A stretch of DNA of 64,000 bases from Symsagittifera roscoffensis (GCF_963678635.1 NC_087070.1:28392848-28456847); one strand, 5' to 3'. Shown: positions 50,603-62,259, numbered from the stretch's first letter. The notes: generated from the letters alone by a model not told the origin. A program made the numbers and translations.

Positions 50603-53600
50603 CTGTCCGAGACAAGATAAACCTCTTAGGAGGAGAAATGAGCGATCAATTAGGGTACTTGATAACATTGAACTGCCTGTATGGGTATATGAAAGGCTAT
50701 GAATGGGCCCGAAGCATCCCATTAGAGACAAATTTAACGAAACACACTTTTGCCGCATATCGAGATTTTCCTCTCACAATTAAAAAATCAAAAATCATCT
50801 GGTGAAACGTTATGTGAAATAAAAGCCGCGGCAAAGGCATATGCAAAAATCGTAAGGTAAACCCCAAAAGACAATTCCGTTGAAAAAACTGGAAAATATT
50901 TCAAAGATAATGGATTGCTGGCTGTGCCTTTTGATAAGGGGGTTGGTAATTGCATAATGAGGAAAAAAATGAATGAATCAAAGCTGGAATCCTTGTTTCA
51001 ATCTGCTCAGTTTATGAAAAAAGATGCATCCACTGATGAGGTAATACTGAAAGCTGTGAAGGAACTTATCAAAGAATTACTAGCTATGAACAAAAGAGAC
51101 AAAATAAGTGATCAGTTATAATCTAAGATGAGATCAAAAGGGGGGCAACCCGCCCGTTTGTACGGTTTAGCTAAGGTACACAAGGCTGAGACACCCCTAC
51201 GACCAGTACTATCAGTTCCAGGGAGCTCGTATGAGAATCTTAAAGAAATGCTTGCAAAGTTTTTTGACAACATCGATGGAGCCAATATAGAAACCAATAC
51301 TAAAGAAGCCAGAAAACCAATTGAAAAAATTGCTCTAGATCCGGATGAAACCATAATATCTCTTGATGCGAAAAGTTTGTACACCAATGTCCGAAAGACA
51401 AGAAAAACTGTCCGAGAGACAAGATAAACCTCTTGGGGGGAGAAATGAGCGATCAGTTAGGATACTTGATAACATTGAACTGCCTGTATGGGTATATGAA
51501 AGGCTATGAATGGGCCCGAAGCATCCCATTAGAGACAAATTTAACGAAACACACTTTTGCCGCATATCGAGATTTTCCTCTCACAATTAAAAAATCAAAA
51601 AACATCTGGTGAAACGTTATGTGAAATAAAAGCCGCGGCAAAGGCATATGCAAAAAACGTAAGGCAAACCCCAAAAGACAATGTCGTTGAAAAAACTAGA
51701 AAATATTTCAAAGATAATGGATTGCTGGCTGTGCCTTTTGATAAGGGGTTGGTAATTGCATAATGAGGAAACAAATGTATGAATCAAAGCTGGAATCCTT
51801 GTTTCAATCTGCTCAGTTTATAAAAAAAGATGCAACCACTGATGAGGTAATACTGAAAACTGTGAAGGAACTTAACAAAGAATTACTAGCTATGAACAAA
51901 AGAGACAAAATAAGTGATCAGTTATAATCTAAGATGAGATCAACAGGGGGCAACCCGCCCGTTTGTACGGTTTAGCTAAGGTACACAAGGCTGAGACACC
52001 CCTACGACCAGTACTATCAGTTCCAGGGAGCTCGTATGAGAATCTTAAAGAAATGCTTGCAAATTTTTTTGACAACATCGATGGAGCCAATGTAGAAACC
52101 AATACTAAAGAAGCCAGAAAACCAATTGAAAAAATTGCTCTAGATCCGGATGAAACCATAATATCTCTTGATGCGAAAAGTTTGTACACCAATGTCCAAG
52201 AGACAAGAAAAACTGTCCGAGAGACAAGATAAACCTCTTGGGGGGAGAAATGAGCGATCAGTTAGGGTACTTGATAACATTGAACTGCCTGTATGGGTAT
52301 ATGAAGTGCTATCAATGGGCCCGAATCATCCCATTAGAGACAAATTTAACAACACACACTTTTGGCGCATATCGAGATTTTCCTCTCACAATTAAAAAAG
52401 CAAAAAACATCTGGTGAAACGTTATATGAAATAGAAGCCGCGACAAATTCTTATGCAAAAAACGTAAGGCAAACCCCAACAGACAATGCCATTGAAAAAA
52501 CTGGAAAATATTTCAAAGATAATGGATTGCTGGCTGTGCCTTTTGATAAGGGGGTTGGTAATTGCATAATGAGGAAACAAATGAATGAATCAAAGCTGGA
52601 ATCCTTGTTTCAATCTGCTCAGTTTATGAAAAAAGATGCTACCACTGATGAGGTAATACTGAAAGCTGTGAAGGAACTTAACAAAGAATTACTAGCTATG
52701 AACAAAAAAGACAAAATAAGTGATCAGTTATAATCTAAGATGAGATCAAAAGGGGGGCAACCCGCCCGTTTGTACGGTTTAGCTAAGGTACACAAGGCTG
52801 AGACACCCCTACGACCAGTACTATCAGTTCCAGGGAGCTCGTATGAGAATCTTAAAGAAATGCTTGCAAAGTTTTTTGACAACATCGATGGAGCCAATAT
52901 AGAAACCAATACTAAAGAAGCCAGAAAACCAATTGAAAACATTGCTCTAGATCCGGATGAAACCATAATATCTCTTGATGCGAAAAGTTTGTACACCAAT
53001 GTCCGAAAGACAAGAAAAACTGTCCGAGAGACAAGATAAACCTCTTGGGGGGAGAAATGAGCGATCAATTAGGATACTTGATAACATTGAACTGCCTGTA
53101 TGGGTATATGAAAGGCTATGAATGGGCCCGAAGCATCCCATTAGAGACAAATTTAACGAAACACACTTTTGCCGCATATCGAGATTTTCCTCTCACAATT
53201 AAAAAATCAAAAATCATCTGGTGAAACGTTATGTGAAATAAAAGCCGCGGCAAAGGCATATGCAAAAATCGTAAGGTAAACCCCAAAAGACAATGCCTTT
53301 GAAAAAACTGGAAAATATTTCAAAGATAATGGATTGCTGGCTGTGCCTTTTGATAAGGGGGTTGGTAATTGCATAATGAGGAAACAAATGAATGAATCAA
53401 AGCTGGAATCCTTGTTTCAATCTGCTCAGTTTATGAAAAAAGATGCATCCACTGATGAGGGAATACTGAAAGCTGTGAAGGAACTTAACAAAGAATTACT
53501 AGCTATGAACAAAAGAGACAAAATAAGTGATCAGTTATAATCTAAGATGAGATCAAAAGGGGGGCAACCCGCCCGTTTGTACGGTTTAGCTAAGGTACAC

Positions 53601-56243
53601 AAGGCTGAGACACCCCTACGACCAGTACTATCAGTTCCAGGGAGCTCGTATGAGAATCTTAAAGAAATGCTTGCAAAGTTTTTTGACAACATCGATGGAG
53701 CCAATATAGAAACCAATACTAAAGAAGCCAGAAAACCAATTGAAAAAATTGCTCTAGATCCGGATGAAACCATAATATCTCTTGATGCGAAAAGTTTGTA
53801 CACCCATGTCCGAAAGACAAGAAAAACTGTCCGAGAGACAAGATAAACCTCTTGGGGGGAGAAATGAGCGATCAGTTAGGATACTTGATAACATTGAACT
53901 GCCTGTATGGGTATATGAAAGGCTACGAATGGGCCCGAAGCATCCCATTAGAGACAAATTTAACGAAACACACTTTTGCCGCATATCGAGATTTTCCTCT
54001 CACAATTAAAAAATCAAAAAACATCTGGTGAAACGTTATGTGAAATAAAAGCCGCGGCAAAGGCATATGCAAAAAACGTAAGGCAAACCCCAAAAGACAA
54101 TGTCGTTGAAAAAACTAGAAAATATTTCAAAGATAATGGATTGCTGGCTGTGCCTTTTGATAAGGGGGTTGGTAATTGCATAATGAGGAAACAAATGTAT
54201 GAATCAAAGCTGGAATCCTTGTTTCAATCTGCTCAGTTTATTAAAAAAGATGCAACCACTGTGAGGTAATACTGAAAACTGTGAAGGAACTTAACAAAGA
54301 ATTACTAGCTATGAACAAAAGAGACAAAATAAGTGATCAGTTATAATCTAAGATGAGATCAACAGGGGGCAACCCGCCCGTTTGTACGGTTTAGCTAAGG
54401 TACACAAGGCTGAGACACCCCTACGACCAGTACTATCAGTTCCAGGGAGCTCGTATGAGAATCTTAAAGAAATGCTTGCAAAGTTTTTTGACAAAATCGA
54501 TGGAGCCAATATAGAAACCAATACTCAAGAAGAAGGAAAACCAATTGAAAAAATTGCTCTAGATCCGGATGAAACCATAATATCTCTTGATGCGAAAAGT
54601 TTGTACACCAATGTCCGAGAGACAAGAAAAACTGTCCGAGAGACAAGATAAACCTCTTGGGGGGAGAAATGAGCGATCAGTTAGGGTACTTGATAACATT
54701 GAACTGCCTGTATGGGTATATGAAGTGCTATCAATGGGCCCGAATCATCCCATTAGAGACAAATTTAACAACACACACTTTTGGCGCATATCGAGATTTT
54801 CCTCTCACAATTAAAAAAGCAAAAAACATCTGGTGAAACGTTAATGAAATAGAAGCCGCGACAAATGCTTATGCAAAAAACGTAAGGCAAACCCCAACAG
54901 ACAATGCCATTGAAAAAACTGGAAAATATTTCAAAGATAATGGATTGCTGGCTGTGCCTTTTGATAAGGGGGTTGGTAATTGCATAATGAGGAAACAAAT
55001 GAATGAATCAAAGCTGGAATCCTTGTTTCAATCTGCTCAGTTTATGAAAAAAGATGCATCCACTGATGAGGTAATACTGAAAGCTGTGAAGGAACTTAAC
55101 AAAGAATTACTAGCTATGAACAAAAGAGACAAAATAAGTGATCAGTTATAATCTAAGATGAGATCAAAAGGGGGGCAACCCGCCCGTTTGTACGGTTTAG
55201 CTAAGGTACACAAGGCTGAGACACCCCTACGACCAGTACTATCAGTTCCAGGGAGCTCGTATGAGAATCTTAAAGAAATGCTTGCAAAGTTTTTTGACAA
55301 CATCGATGGAGCCAATATAGAAACCAATACTAAAGAAGCCAGAAAACCAATTGAAAACATTGCTCTAGATCCGGTTGAAACCATAATATCTCTTGATGCG
55401 AAAAGTTTGTACACCAATGTCCGAGAGACAAGAAAAACTGTCCGAGAGACAAGATAAACCTCTTGGGGGGAGAAATGAGCAATCAGTTAGGGTACTTGAT
55501 AACATTGAACTGCCTGTATGGGTATATGAAGTGCTATCAATGGGCCCGAATCATCCCATTAGAGACAAATTTAACAACACACACTTTTGGCGCATATCGA
55601 GATTTTCCTCTCACAATTAAAAAAGCAAAAAACATCTGGTGAAACGTTATATGAAATAGAAGCTGCGACAAATGCTTATGCAAAAAACGTAAGGCAAACC
55701 CAACAGACAATGCCGTTGAGAAAAACGAGGAAATTTTTCAAATATATTGGGTTGCTGGCTGTGCCTTTTGATAAGGTAGTTGGTTTTTGCATAATGAGGA
55801 AACAAATGTATGAATTAAAGCTGGAATCCTTTTTGCAATCTGCTCAGTTTGCAAAAAAAGATGCAACCACTGATGAGGTAATACTGAAAGTTGAGAAGGA
55901 ACTTAACAAAGAATTACTAGCTATGAACAAAAGAGACAAGATAAATGATCAATTATATTCTAAGATGAGGTCAACAGGGCGGCAACCCGCCCGTTTGTAC
56001 GGTTTAGCTAAGGTAGACAAGGCTGAGACACCCCTACGACCAGTACTATCAGTTCCAGGCAGCTCGTATGAGAATCTTATCGATTTTCTTGCAAAGTTTT
56101 TTGACAACATCGATGGAGCCAATATAGAAACCAATACTAAAGAAGCCAGAGAAACAATTGAAAACATTGCTCTAGATCCGGATGAAACCATAATATCTCT
56201 TGATGTGAAAAGTTTGTATACCAATGTTCCCCTGAAGGAGGCA
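50603..56243 (+). repeat. Seven-copy ~806-bp tandem array inside the PLE coding region with 3-unit higher-order structure
   Basis: Copies start with CTGTCCGAGA at 50603, 51409, 52213, 53020, 53827, 54632 and 55438 (spacing 804-807). Each covers the PLE N-terminal/RT-entry coding segment from LSERQDKPLG to SLDAKSLYTNV; copies 1-6 then jump back to the start through a short filler (CCGA(A/G)AGACAAGAAAAACTG). Copies 1-6 share an in-frame TAA (CAGTTATAATCTAAG); copy 7 has CAATTATATTCTAAG and continues into the normal RT. Diagnostic variants pair copy 1 with 4 (AAAAATCGTAAGGTAAAC), 2 with 5 (ATCAACAGGGGGCAACCC; AATGTCGTTG) and 3 with 6 (CCCCAACAGACAATGCCATT). Confidence 0.95.
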
Positions 56244-56456
56244 ATTGAAATTGCTTTACTGAAGCTGTACAGCCAGGAGTCTCCCCCTGAAATTCAAAGA
56301 GCAACCATGAAAAGGCTTTTGATTTTGGCGGTCAGCAAAATATATTTCAAGTGTATGGATTCATGGTATGTACAGGTGGATGGTTCAGCAATGGGCGCGT
56401 CCCTCGCTGTAATTCTGGCAAACTTATGGCTGAAAAAGTGTACGAGTTTGCTCTAA
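55587..56456 (+). pseudogene. PLE RT, copy 7 reading through to the intact palm
   Basis: A 289-codon open frame includes GLLAVPFDKVVGFCIMRKQM, LYGLAKVDKAETPLRPVLSV (RT motif 1-2), IISLDVKSLYTNVPLKEAIE (catalytic D) and YVQVDGSAMGASLAVILANL, then shifts frame at about 56430 (WLKKCTSLL against WLKKVYEFAL). It is the only array member linked to a normal downstream RT. Confidence 0.85.
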
Positions 56457-56863
56457 GACAAAAAATACCGGTGGGAACGGAGATACAGCAAATTAATGTC
56501 AAAAACGGCTTGTGCCCATGTTGCAGCGGGAAAGTCACAAATAGATCAAAAGGAGTTGAATGCGAGAAATGCCGAAACTGGTATCATCTAAAATGCGGAA
56601 AAATATCCGATGACGTATACGCAGCAATAACTGAGATAGTCTGGTACTGTAAAAGCTGCTGCCGCGCTAAGAACAAGGAGAAGGATACTCCCCAGGTGAA
56701 ATTGTTCCTCAGGTATGTGCATGACATTGTTAGAACTGTTAAAGGGGAGCCGAGTTGTCTTCTCGATGCCTTTAATTCTCTTCATCCAAATCTGGAGTTC
56801 AATCTAGAGAAAACTAACCCAGAGGGGAATTTGCCGTTCCTGGATTTGAACTTAAATGTATAG
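56420..56863 (+). pseudogene. PLE RT continuation with an inserted PHD finger and altered catalytic box
   Basis: The second frame reads KVYEFALRQKIPVGTEIQQI, then a C4HC3 finger at 56513-56659 with spacing C-x2-C-x12-C-x2-C-x4-H-x2-C-x17-C-x2-C (CPCC, CEKCRNWYHLKC, CKSC), then VKLFLRYVHDIVRTVKGEPS, the catalytic YxDD box reading YVHD, then LPFLDLNLNV and a stop. The finger lies between RT motifs B and C. The D-to-H change would abolish polymerase activity. Confidence 0.88.
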
Positions 56864-57634
56864 CAGGTTAGGGTTGTAATTTGCAATTGGTATCAAAAAC
56901 CAACAGATACAGGGACTATACTGAACTATAAAAGCTGCGCCCCTACTCAGTATATTCGTAGTGTTATCCAAGGCACTGTACACAGGATTTTAGGAGTACA
57001 TCTAGCTTGGAGCAATTTGATAAGGCTATGGAAACTAATAGGGCGCAATGGCTGACAAATCAGTACCCTGAAAATTGGTCCGCAAAAGTGGCTTCAGACG
57101 CCTTGTGCAAAGTCATCGAGGGTGCGGGCAAGCCCCTGGATAGTGAGAGGTGTTTGTCAACTCAATTACCAAAGGATGTGAAGCCCCACAATGCTGATGG
57201 TGCAATATAGAGATAACCAGAGCCAATATTTTGCTAGAAGGTTACGAAAACTAACTAATGTTCAAGTGGTTTTCACCACAAGAAAACTAGAATCATGTTT
57301 ACCATCACTGAAGTCAGCATTTTCTAATGACCTCAAGTCAAGAGTGGTTCATTAACTGTCATGTAGTGGATGCACTTCCACCTATGTCGGACAAACTGTT
57401 CGACATTTGACCACTAGAATTGAGGAACATAAGAAAGCAGACTCACCGGTAGGCCTCCACCTTCAGCAATGTCAACTTGAGGGAAATAGCGCAGATCTTA
57501 GTTGGGAAATCATAAATAGGTCAAACAACCAAACAAAATTGTTAACACTAGAGGCAATACACATCAGGAAAGAGAAACCAGGCTTGAACACGCGCAATGA
57601 GTTTAGGAGCAGGGAGTTAACACTGAAAATTTAG
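56864..57634 (+). pseudogene. PLE linker and GIY-YIG endonuclease, unit c
   Basis: Blocks: ICNWYQKPTDTGTILNY, FDKAMETNRAQWLTNQYPEN, then TSTYVGQTVRHLTTRIEEHK and KADSPVGLHLQQCQLEGNSA, IINRSNNQTKLLTLEAIHIR, ending at TAG 57634. Stops at 56863, 57208 and 57357 break it. The endonuclease part is better preserved than in unit b. Confidence 0.85.
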
Positions 57635-57897
57635 TCCCAAAATATTTTTGGTTTTTCTTTTAAAATGTACATGTCTAAATTGAAATTTTGACTCAGAAAC
57701 TTCCAGACAAATTAATTTAAAACTGTTTAATTAATTTTAGAGGTTAGAAATTTTTTAATCTTAATAGTAAATTAGAGGTCATTTGTGTTTGGCTAAATTT
57801 TTATTGTGATGGTTTAGAACCAAAATGTATGTGAATTATTGTGAATAACATTTGTAATTTGATGTTTTTTTGTCATTTAGATTAGTTCATTGTAAAA

Positions 57898-57935
57898 ATC
57901 CTGACGATGCACATTGTTGCCAAAACGTTTAAAAT
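57898..57935 (+). ncRNA. Hammerhead-like motif in the PLE 3' region, unit c (degenerate)
   Basis: CCTGACGATGCACATTGTTG, then CCAAAACGTTT. The CTGANGA box and a GCA/TGC stem are present; the GAAA box reads CAAAA, so the core guanine is lost. Confidence 0.35.
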
Positions 57936-57954
57936 TACTTTTTAGCAAAAATTT

Positions 57955-58287
57955 CTTTATTTTGATCATTTCGATCATTGTTCCTCGCCTTCTGCGGTCA
58001 CCAAGTGACGGTAGTTCTGGTTTCTTTAACCTTTCTTTGTAGCTTAAAGTAGCAGCCCTTAGTACACTGACAATAAACATAACAACAAAATATGAGAGTC
58101 AAAGGAGAGTTTACTATCGATGATCACTCAAAGGTCTTTTTCTTCTCCTACCGTTTCAAGTTGCTTATGTAAAGTTCATTTGATCTTGTTTCACGATTTG
58201 ATCCTCCAATTGAGATTATCATATGTACACATTTATCTTCATTGAAATGAAAAGGCTAATTTTTGACCATTCTTCCAATTTTCATAG
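57955..58287 (-). pseudogene. CR1-type LINE thumb fragment, unit c copy
   Basis: Same sequence and same PLE junction as 48521-49080 (PSLGDRRRRGTMIEM on the minus strand), with about 230 bp deleted internally. Confidence 0.8.
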
Positions 58288-59064
58288 GTTTGCTCCATTT
58301 GCTGCAATCATGGCAGAGATATTTGGATTATGTGCAAAAGCTGTCAACACTGGGTGCACAGTGGATGTGTTGGATACAGCATGGACGACTACAAGTTTCT
58401 GCAGAGGTCAAAAAATGTTATTTTTCTTTGCGACGGATGTATTCCAGCAGCCAAGAGTAATATGTGTGAAAAATCAACATCTCTATTAGAGGAATTGGTT
58501 GAGCTAAAGACTTCAGTTGAGGAAGTGAAGGCCGCGATTTGTGCGCTGAGCCAGTCATCCGCGCCAAATCCCGAAGCTAAGTATTCTGCGGCGGTTAATT
58601 CTGTTAAGTACTTGAGTGAATATGAAACAGAAATTAGAGTCAGTGGTATTCCGGAATCTGAAATTGAAAAGGATTTAAATGGTTCTTGCGCTCAAAATCA
58701 CACAAGGAAAAAGATTTTTGATGATGAAGAAGCAAACACATTGGGAGTTATTGAAAATCTGGTTTTGAGTTCCGTAGGAGTATCGGGATTCCGGCGCCTA
58801 GGTAAATTTGATCCAACCAGACTTGAACCGAGACAAAAATTAGTTAATTTCTCAGATAGTTACACTGTAGAAAAAATATTAGCGCGGTCATCGATGCTCA
58901 AGTTATACGAACCAAGTTATACGAACCTTCTCTTTTTCAACAAGAAGAAATTGTTGAAAAAGAGAAGAGAAATACTAAACAACGATAATGCAGATCCGAA
59001 GTCTGTTCAGATTAAATGTGGAACCTTGTATGTTAAGAATCAAGTTATTGATCTGGACGAGTGA
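58288..59064 (+). pseudogene. LINE ORF1p: PHD finger plus L1-like RNA-binding domain
   Basis: Open for 258 codons after a TAG; the first ATG (58330) would delete the first zinc ligand pair, so the N-terminus is probably truncated. PHD finger: VCSICC, CKSCQHWVHSGC, then CDGC, spacing C-x2-C-x10-C-x2-C-x4-H-x2-C-x20-C-x2-C. A helical linker follows (LLEELVELKTSVEEVKAAIC), then the RRM-like core (EIRVSGIPESEIEKDL; GFRRLGKFDPTRLEPRQKLV) and a C-terminal helix ending QVIDLDE. PHD-bearing ORF1 proteins are known in the CR1 group. The region around SYTNLLFFNKK is a local deletion relative to the unit b copy. Confidence 0.85.
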
Positions 59065-59079
59065 CTAGAAAAATGAACG

Positions 59080-59703
59080 GGAGAAATTAATTTGTTTTGT
59101 TATAATATAAGTAGCATTTACAAATCCGAAAGACGTAAAGTTTTAGCAAATCATGCTTCTATTAACACTTATGACATACTTTGTATATAGGAAACTTGGC
59201 TTACAAATGACATTTAAGAGGGGGAATTATTTTTGCCTCAGTTTCAGTGTTTTTGTGCAAACAGAAAGTTAGTAGAAGGCCAAACAACCTCACACGGTAG
59301 AACAATGATTTGTATTAATCGAGCAATTATGGCAGAGCGGTTGAATATCGGCTATGAAGTAAATGGATCAATGCTTGCATGTACTGTATTCATGGGAAAC
59401 AAAACAGTTCTGCTGGTTACCCCCCTCCAATAGCAAGTATGCCTTTACATCTAATGATCTGCAAAACTTATTCAATTTTATCAAGAAAGCCAAAACAAAA
59501 GTAGATGACATTAATATGTACGGAGATGTCAATTTTCCTACAATAAATTGGAACACTATTTCGTCATGTCTACCAATTGAAGTTGAATTCTTAAAACTAA
59601 TAGAGCATATCAATCTAGAGCAAAAATTAGACTTTTTTACAGCAAGTACTGGAATTTTGGACTTGTTTCTTGTAAACAATGACATACAAGTACTTGACAT
59701 TTG
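59080..59703 (+). pseudogene. LINE ORF2 endonuclease domain, broken
   Basis: Blocks: SIYKSERRKVLANHASINTY, FQCFCANRKLVEGQTTSHG, TVFMGNKTVLLV, then after a shift INMYGDVNFPTINWN (catalytic GDxN site present) and ILDLFLVNNDIQVLDI, ending at TGA 59704. Confidence 0.75.
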
Positions 59704-60199
59704 AAAAGCAAACGTGGAACCTGAATTTTCAAATCTGTCGAACCACTACATCATCAAAATGAAGCTGTGTGTTGAAACAAAATGCTTCTTGAAAAAAAAA
59801 TTTTGCCCAGAGGTGGTGTATAGCTATTGCAAAGGTGATTATCAGAAGCTCGCTGATCGTTAACAAGTTTGAGCCTTATTGCTGGTCCAATGCTGATAAA
59901 AATAATTGAATTGTGGTATAAATGGCTTCAAAATGCTTTACAAGAAACCATACCTAAACGAACTGCTCTTAGAGCCTTATTGCCTCCTTGGATAAATCAA
60001 AAAACGTCACACTACTTCAAATAGTTGCAAACTACAAGAGGAAATTATCCAGAAGCTCATACAAAAATACAAACTTTACAAGAATTGGTTAATACAAGAA
60101 TTGGTAATATGGACAAAATTCAGTACGAAGATAAATTAGCACAAGAAAGATCAACCTTCATCTATTCAAATTTTTTAAAGCTTTTAGAAAATCAAATTT

Positions 60200-61260
60200 A
60201 CCACCCAAATTGTTTTACAACGAATTCACTGCTGATTCTGACAAAAATAAAACAGATTTGTTTGCAAAGTTCTTTTCTTCGGTTCATAGTAAATCGAGTT
60301 CATTCAAGTTTGCTCGCAATTTGTCTGCTGATATGCCAGTTCTAAAGGAAATAAGCATCGAAACTAAAGAAGTAATGAAATTTAGTAAAAATTTAAATGT
60401 TCACAAAAGTAAAGAACCATATGAATTACCCCCTTTTTGTTTCACAAACTCTGTATTTCTCTATCCCGTTCTCTTACACAGATATATCGAAAAACTTTGC
60501 AAACCAACGAATATCCAAAAATTTGGAAAGCTGCAACAGTGTCTGCTCTCCATAAAAAGAACGACAAATGCGATGTATCAAATTACCGCCAAGTGTCTCT
60601 TCTATGGATCCCTTCCAAAATTTTTGAACGGGTTTTGTTCATTCGGTTATACAACCATTATTCACAAATTTTACACAGCTCACAGTTTGGATTTAGAAGC
60701 AATCGATCGACGATTAATCAATTATTAACATTCGTTCAAAAAGTGTGAAAGGTTTTTGAAAATCAAAAGGAAATAGAAGTTATATTCACTGATTATAGCA
60801 AAGCTTTCCACCGCGTCGATCATGGTGTGCTCCTTAAAAACTAGTTGACACCGGAATTAGAGGTAAATTACTAAGTTTACTGAACTCTTATAGAACAGAT
60901 CTTAGCCAATTTGTTAGAGTTAATAACGAATTTTCTTCGGAAATTAAAACAACAAGTGGAGTACCTCAGGGGAGCATTGTTGCGCCATTACTTTTCCTTG
61001 TTTTTGTGAACGATTCGCCTTCAAAATGCGAATGTCTTTTCTCTCTTATGTTTGCTTATGATGCAAAAATTTTGAGCATTGAAACAGAACCCAATTTAAT
61101 ACAAAAAAATTTAAACGCACTTTTGAAATGGACTGAAACAAATCACAAGCCTTTCAACATGGATAAATGTGCTCATAATTCTATCAACAGTAATGGAAAG
61201 AATTTTTATTTTGGAAATCACTTGATCAAAAAAGAGTTAAAGCAATCAGATTTTGGTTAG
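60200..61260 (+). pseudogene. LINE ORF2 reverse transcriptase, broken
   Basis: Blocks: NEYPKIWKAATVSALHKKND, CDVSNYRQVSLLWIPSKIFE, SSQFGFRSNRSTINQLLTFV, VIFTDYSKAFHRVDHGVLLK (catalytic D), TTSGVPQGSIVAPLLFLVFV and MFAYDAKIL, where the catalytic FADD is replaced by FAYD. Frame breaks near 60440, 60748 and 60842. Confidence 0.85.
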
Positions 61261-61900
61261 ATACTCTCGAGTGACCTTAAATGGGACCAACACATCGAAA
61301 AAGCCTGTAAGAAGGCAATAAACGTTTTCTTCATGATCAAACGTAACGTTTCAAATATATTTTAGACAACGAAGCTTAATCTGTATAAGTCAATGATAGT
61401 GCCAATATTAGTTTACGGAAGTTCTTGCTATGGGATGAGCCAAAACATAATTACTATGTTAGAAAATGTACAGAAGCGGATCGTTAAGTGAATATCACCA
61501 ATTGGCGGAAGCTACAAAGCTTGTCTCCAATTTTTGGGAATATTACCGCTTCCTATGTACATTCAAGTAAACAACCTTTTGTTATTGTCTAAATTGATTT
61601 TGGGTAGACAGACATGATAACGAACTAAATGACATGCCTTTCTACACAGATTACTCGCGCTGAAATCTGTTTCAGCTGCAGAGACCAAGAAAGAGAACCT
61701 TGAAAGAAAATTTCTTTTATCAGACATGCAGACTACCAAATTTTGTAAAAACTGATCTGCGTCAGAAAAATAGACTGAAGAAATCGATATTACGTGTTTT
61801 CTGGAGAAGATTTGAAGAATATGAAGAGTTGAATAAGTGCACGTGGAGAGTTGGCTGTTACTGCTTGATAAATAACTGCAGAAACAAGACTAATCTATAG
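61261..61900 (+). pseudogene. LINE ORF2 C-terminal domain
   Basis: Reads SDLKWDQHIEKACKKAINVF, MIVPILVYGSSCYGMSQNII, ENVQKRIVK, then 61700-61900 LKENFFYQTCRLPNFVK-like sequence ending CTWRVGCYCLINNCRN and a TAG, the cysteine-rich end typical of CR1/Jockey ORF2. Confidence 0.75.
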
Positions 61901-62175
61901 CACTGGCAAACTGACTGGGGTGATAGCCCCTTGTGCTGACCAGCACAGAAACCCTATTTTCCACTGGTTATTTTGCTCGAGCATTTGAAAAAGGTCGCTC
62001 ACATTGTTTGTGGTCTAGACATCGAAAAAAATCTTGCTTGAGTTGAGAACGGTTACGCAAATTTTTAAATTGCAGATAATACTTCAAGTGCATCTTAGCG
62101 TCACATTACCTTTCCAAACCTTTTGATGGTTTTAATTGGTTTTCTTTAAAAGACTGCTAAAAACCGCTTAGAAAA

Positions 62176-62259
62176 CGCTCAAATCTTGCTTGATAAACCG
62201 CTCAAAAATCACCGCAAGAAAAGAGCGGTTTTTGAGCGGTTTTTCAAGCAAGATTTGAG
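62176..62259. repeat. Foldback with ~37-bp arms
   Basis: GCTCAAATCTTGCTTGATAA and on to 62213, with its inverted copy at 62222-62259 ending TTCAAGCAAGATTTGAGT; only a few mismatches and a loop of about 9 bases. The element GAGCGGTTTTT is also repeated directly in the right arm. Confidence 0.85.

Larger units (their letters stand above)
58288..61900 (+). mobile_element. CR1/Jockey-type LINE with PHD-finger ORF1, decayed
   Basis: ORF1, endonuclease, RT and the CTWR-type C-terminus follow in order on the plus strand. It is the only unit of the series in which ORF2 is not interrupted by PLE sequence, so it shows the pre-insertion arrangement. Multiple stops and shifts. Confidence 0.85.

Noticed and set aside
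52724..53068. Recurring minus-strand frames (MVYKLFASRDIM...) in the PLE array
   Set aside because: They repeat only because the array repeats; the plus strand encodes the PLE motifs.
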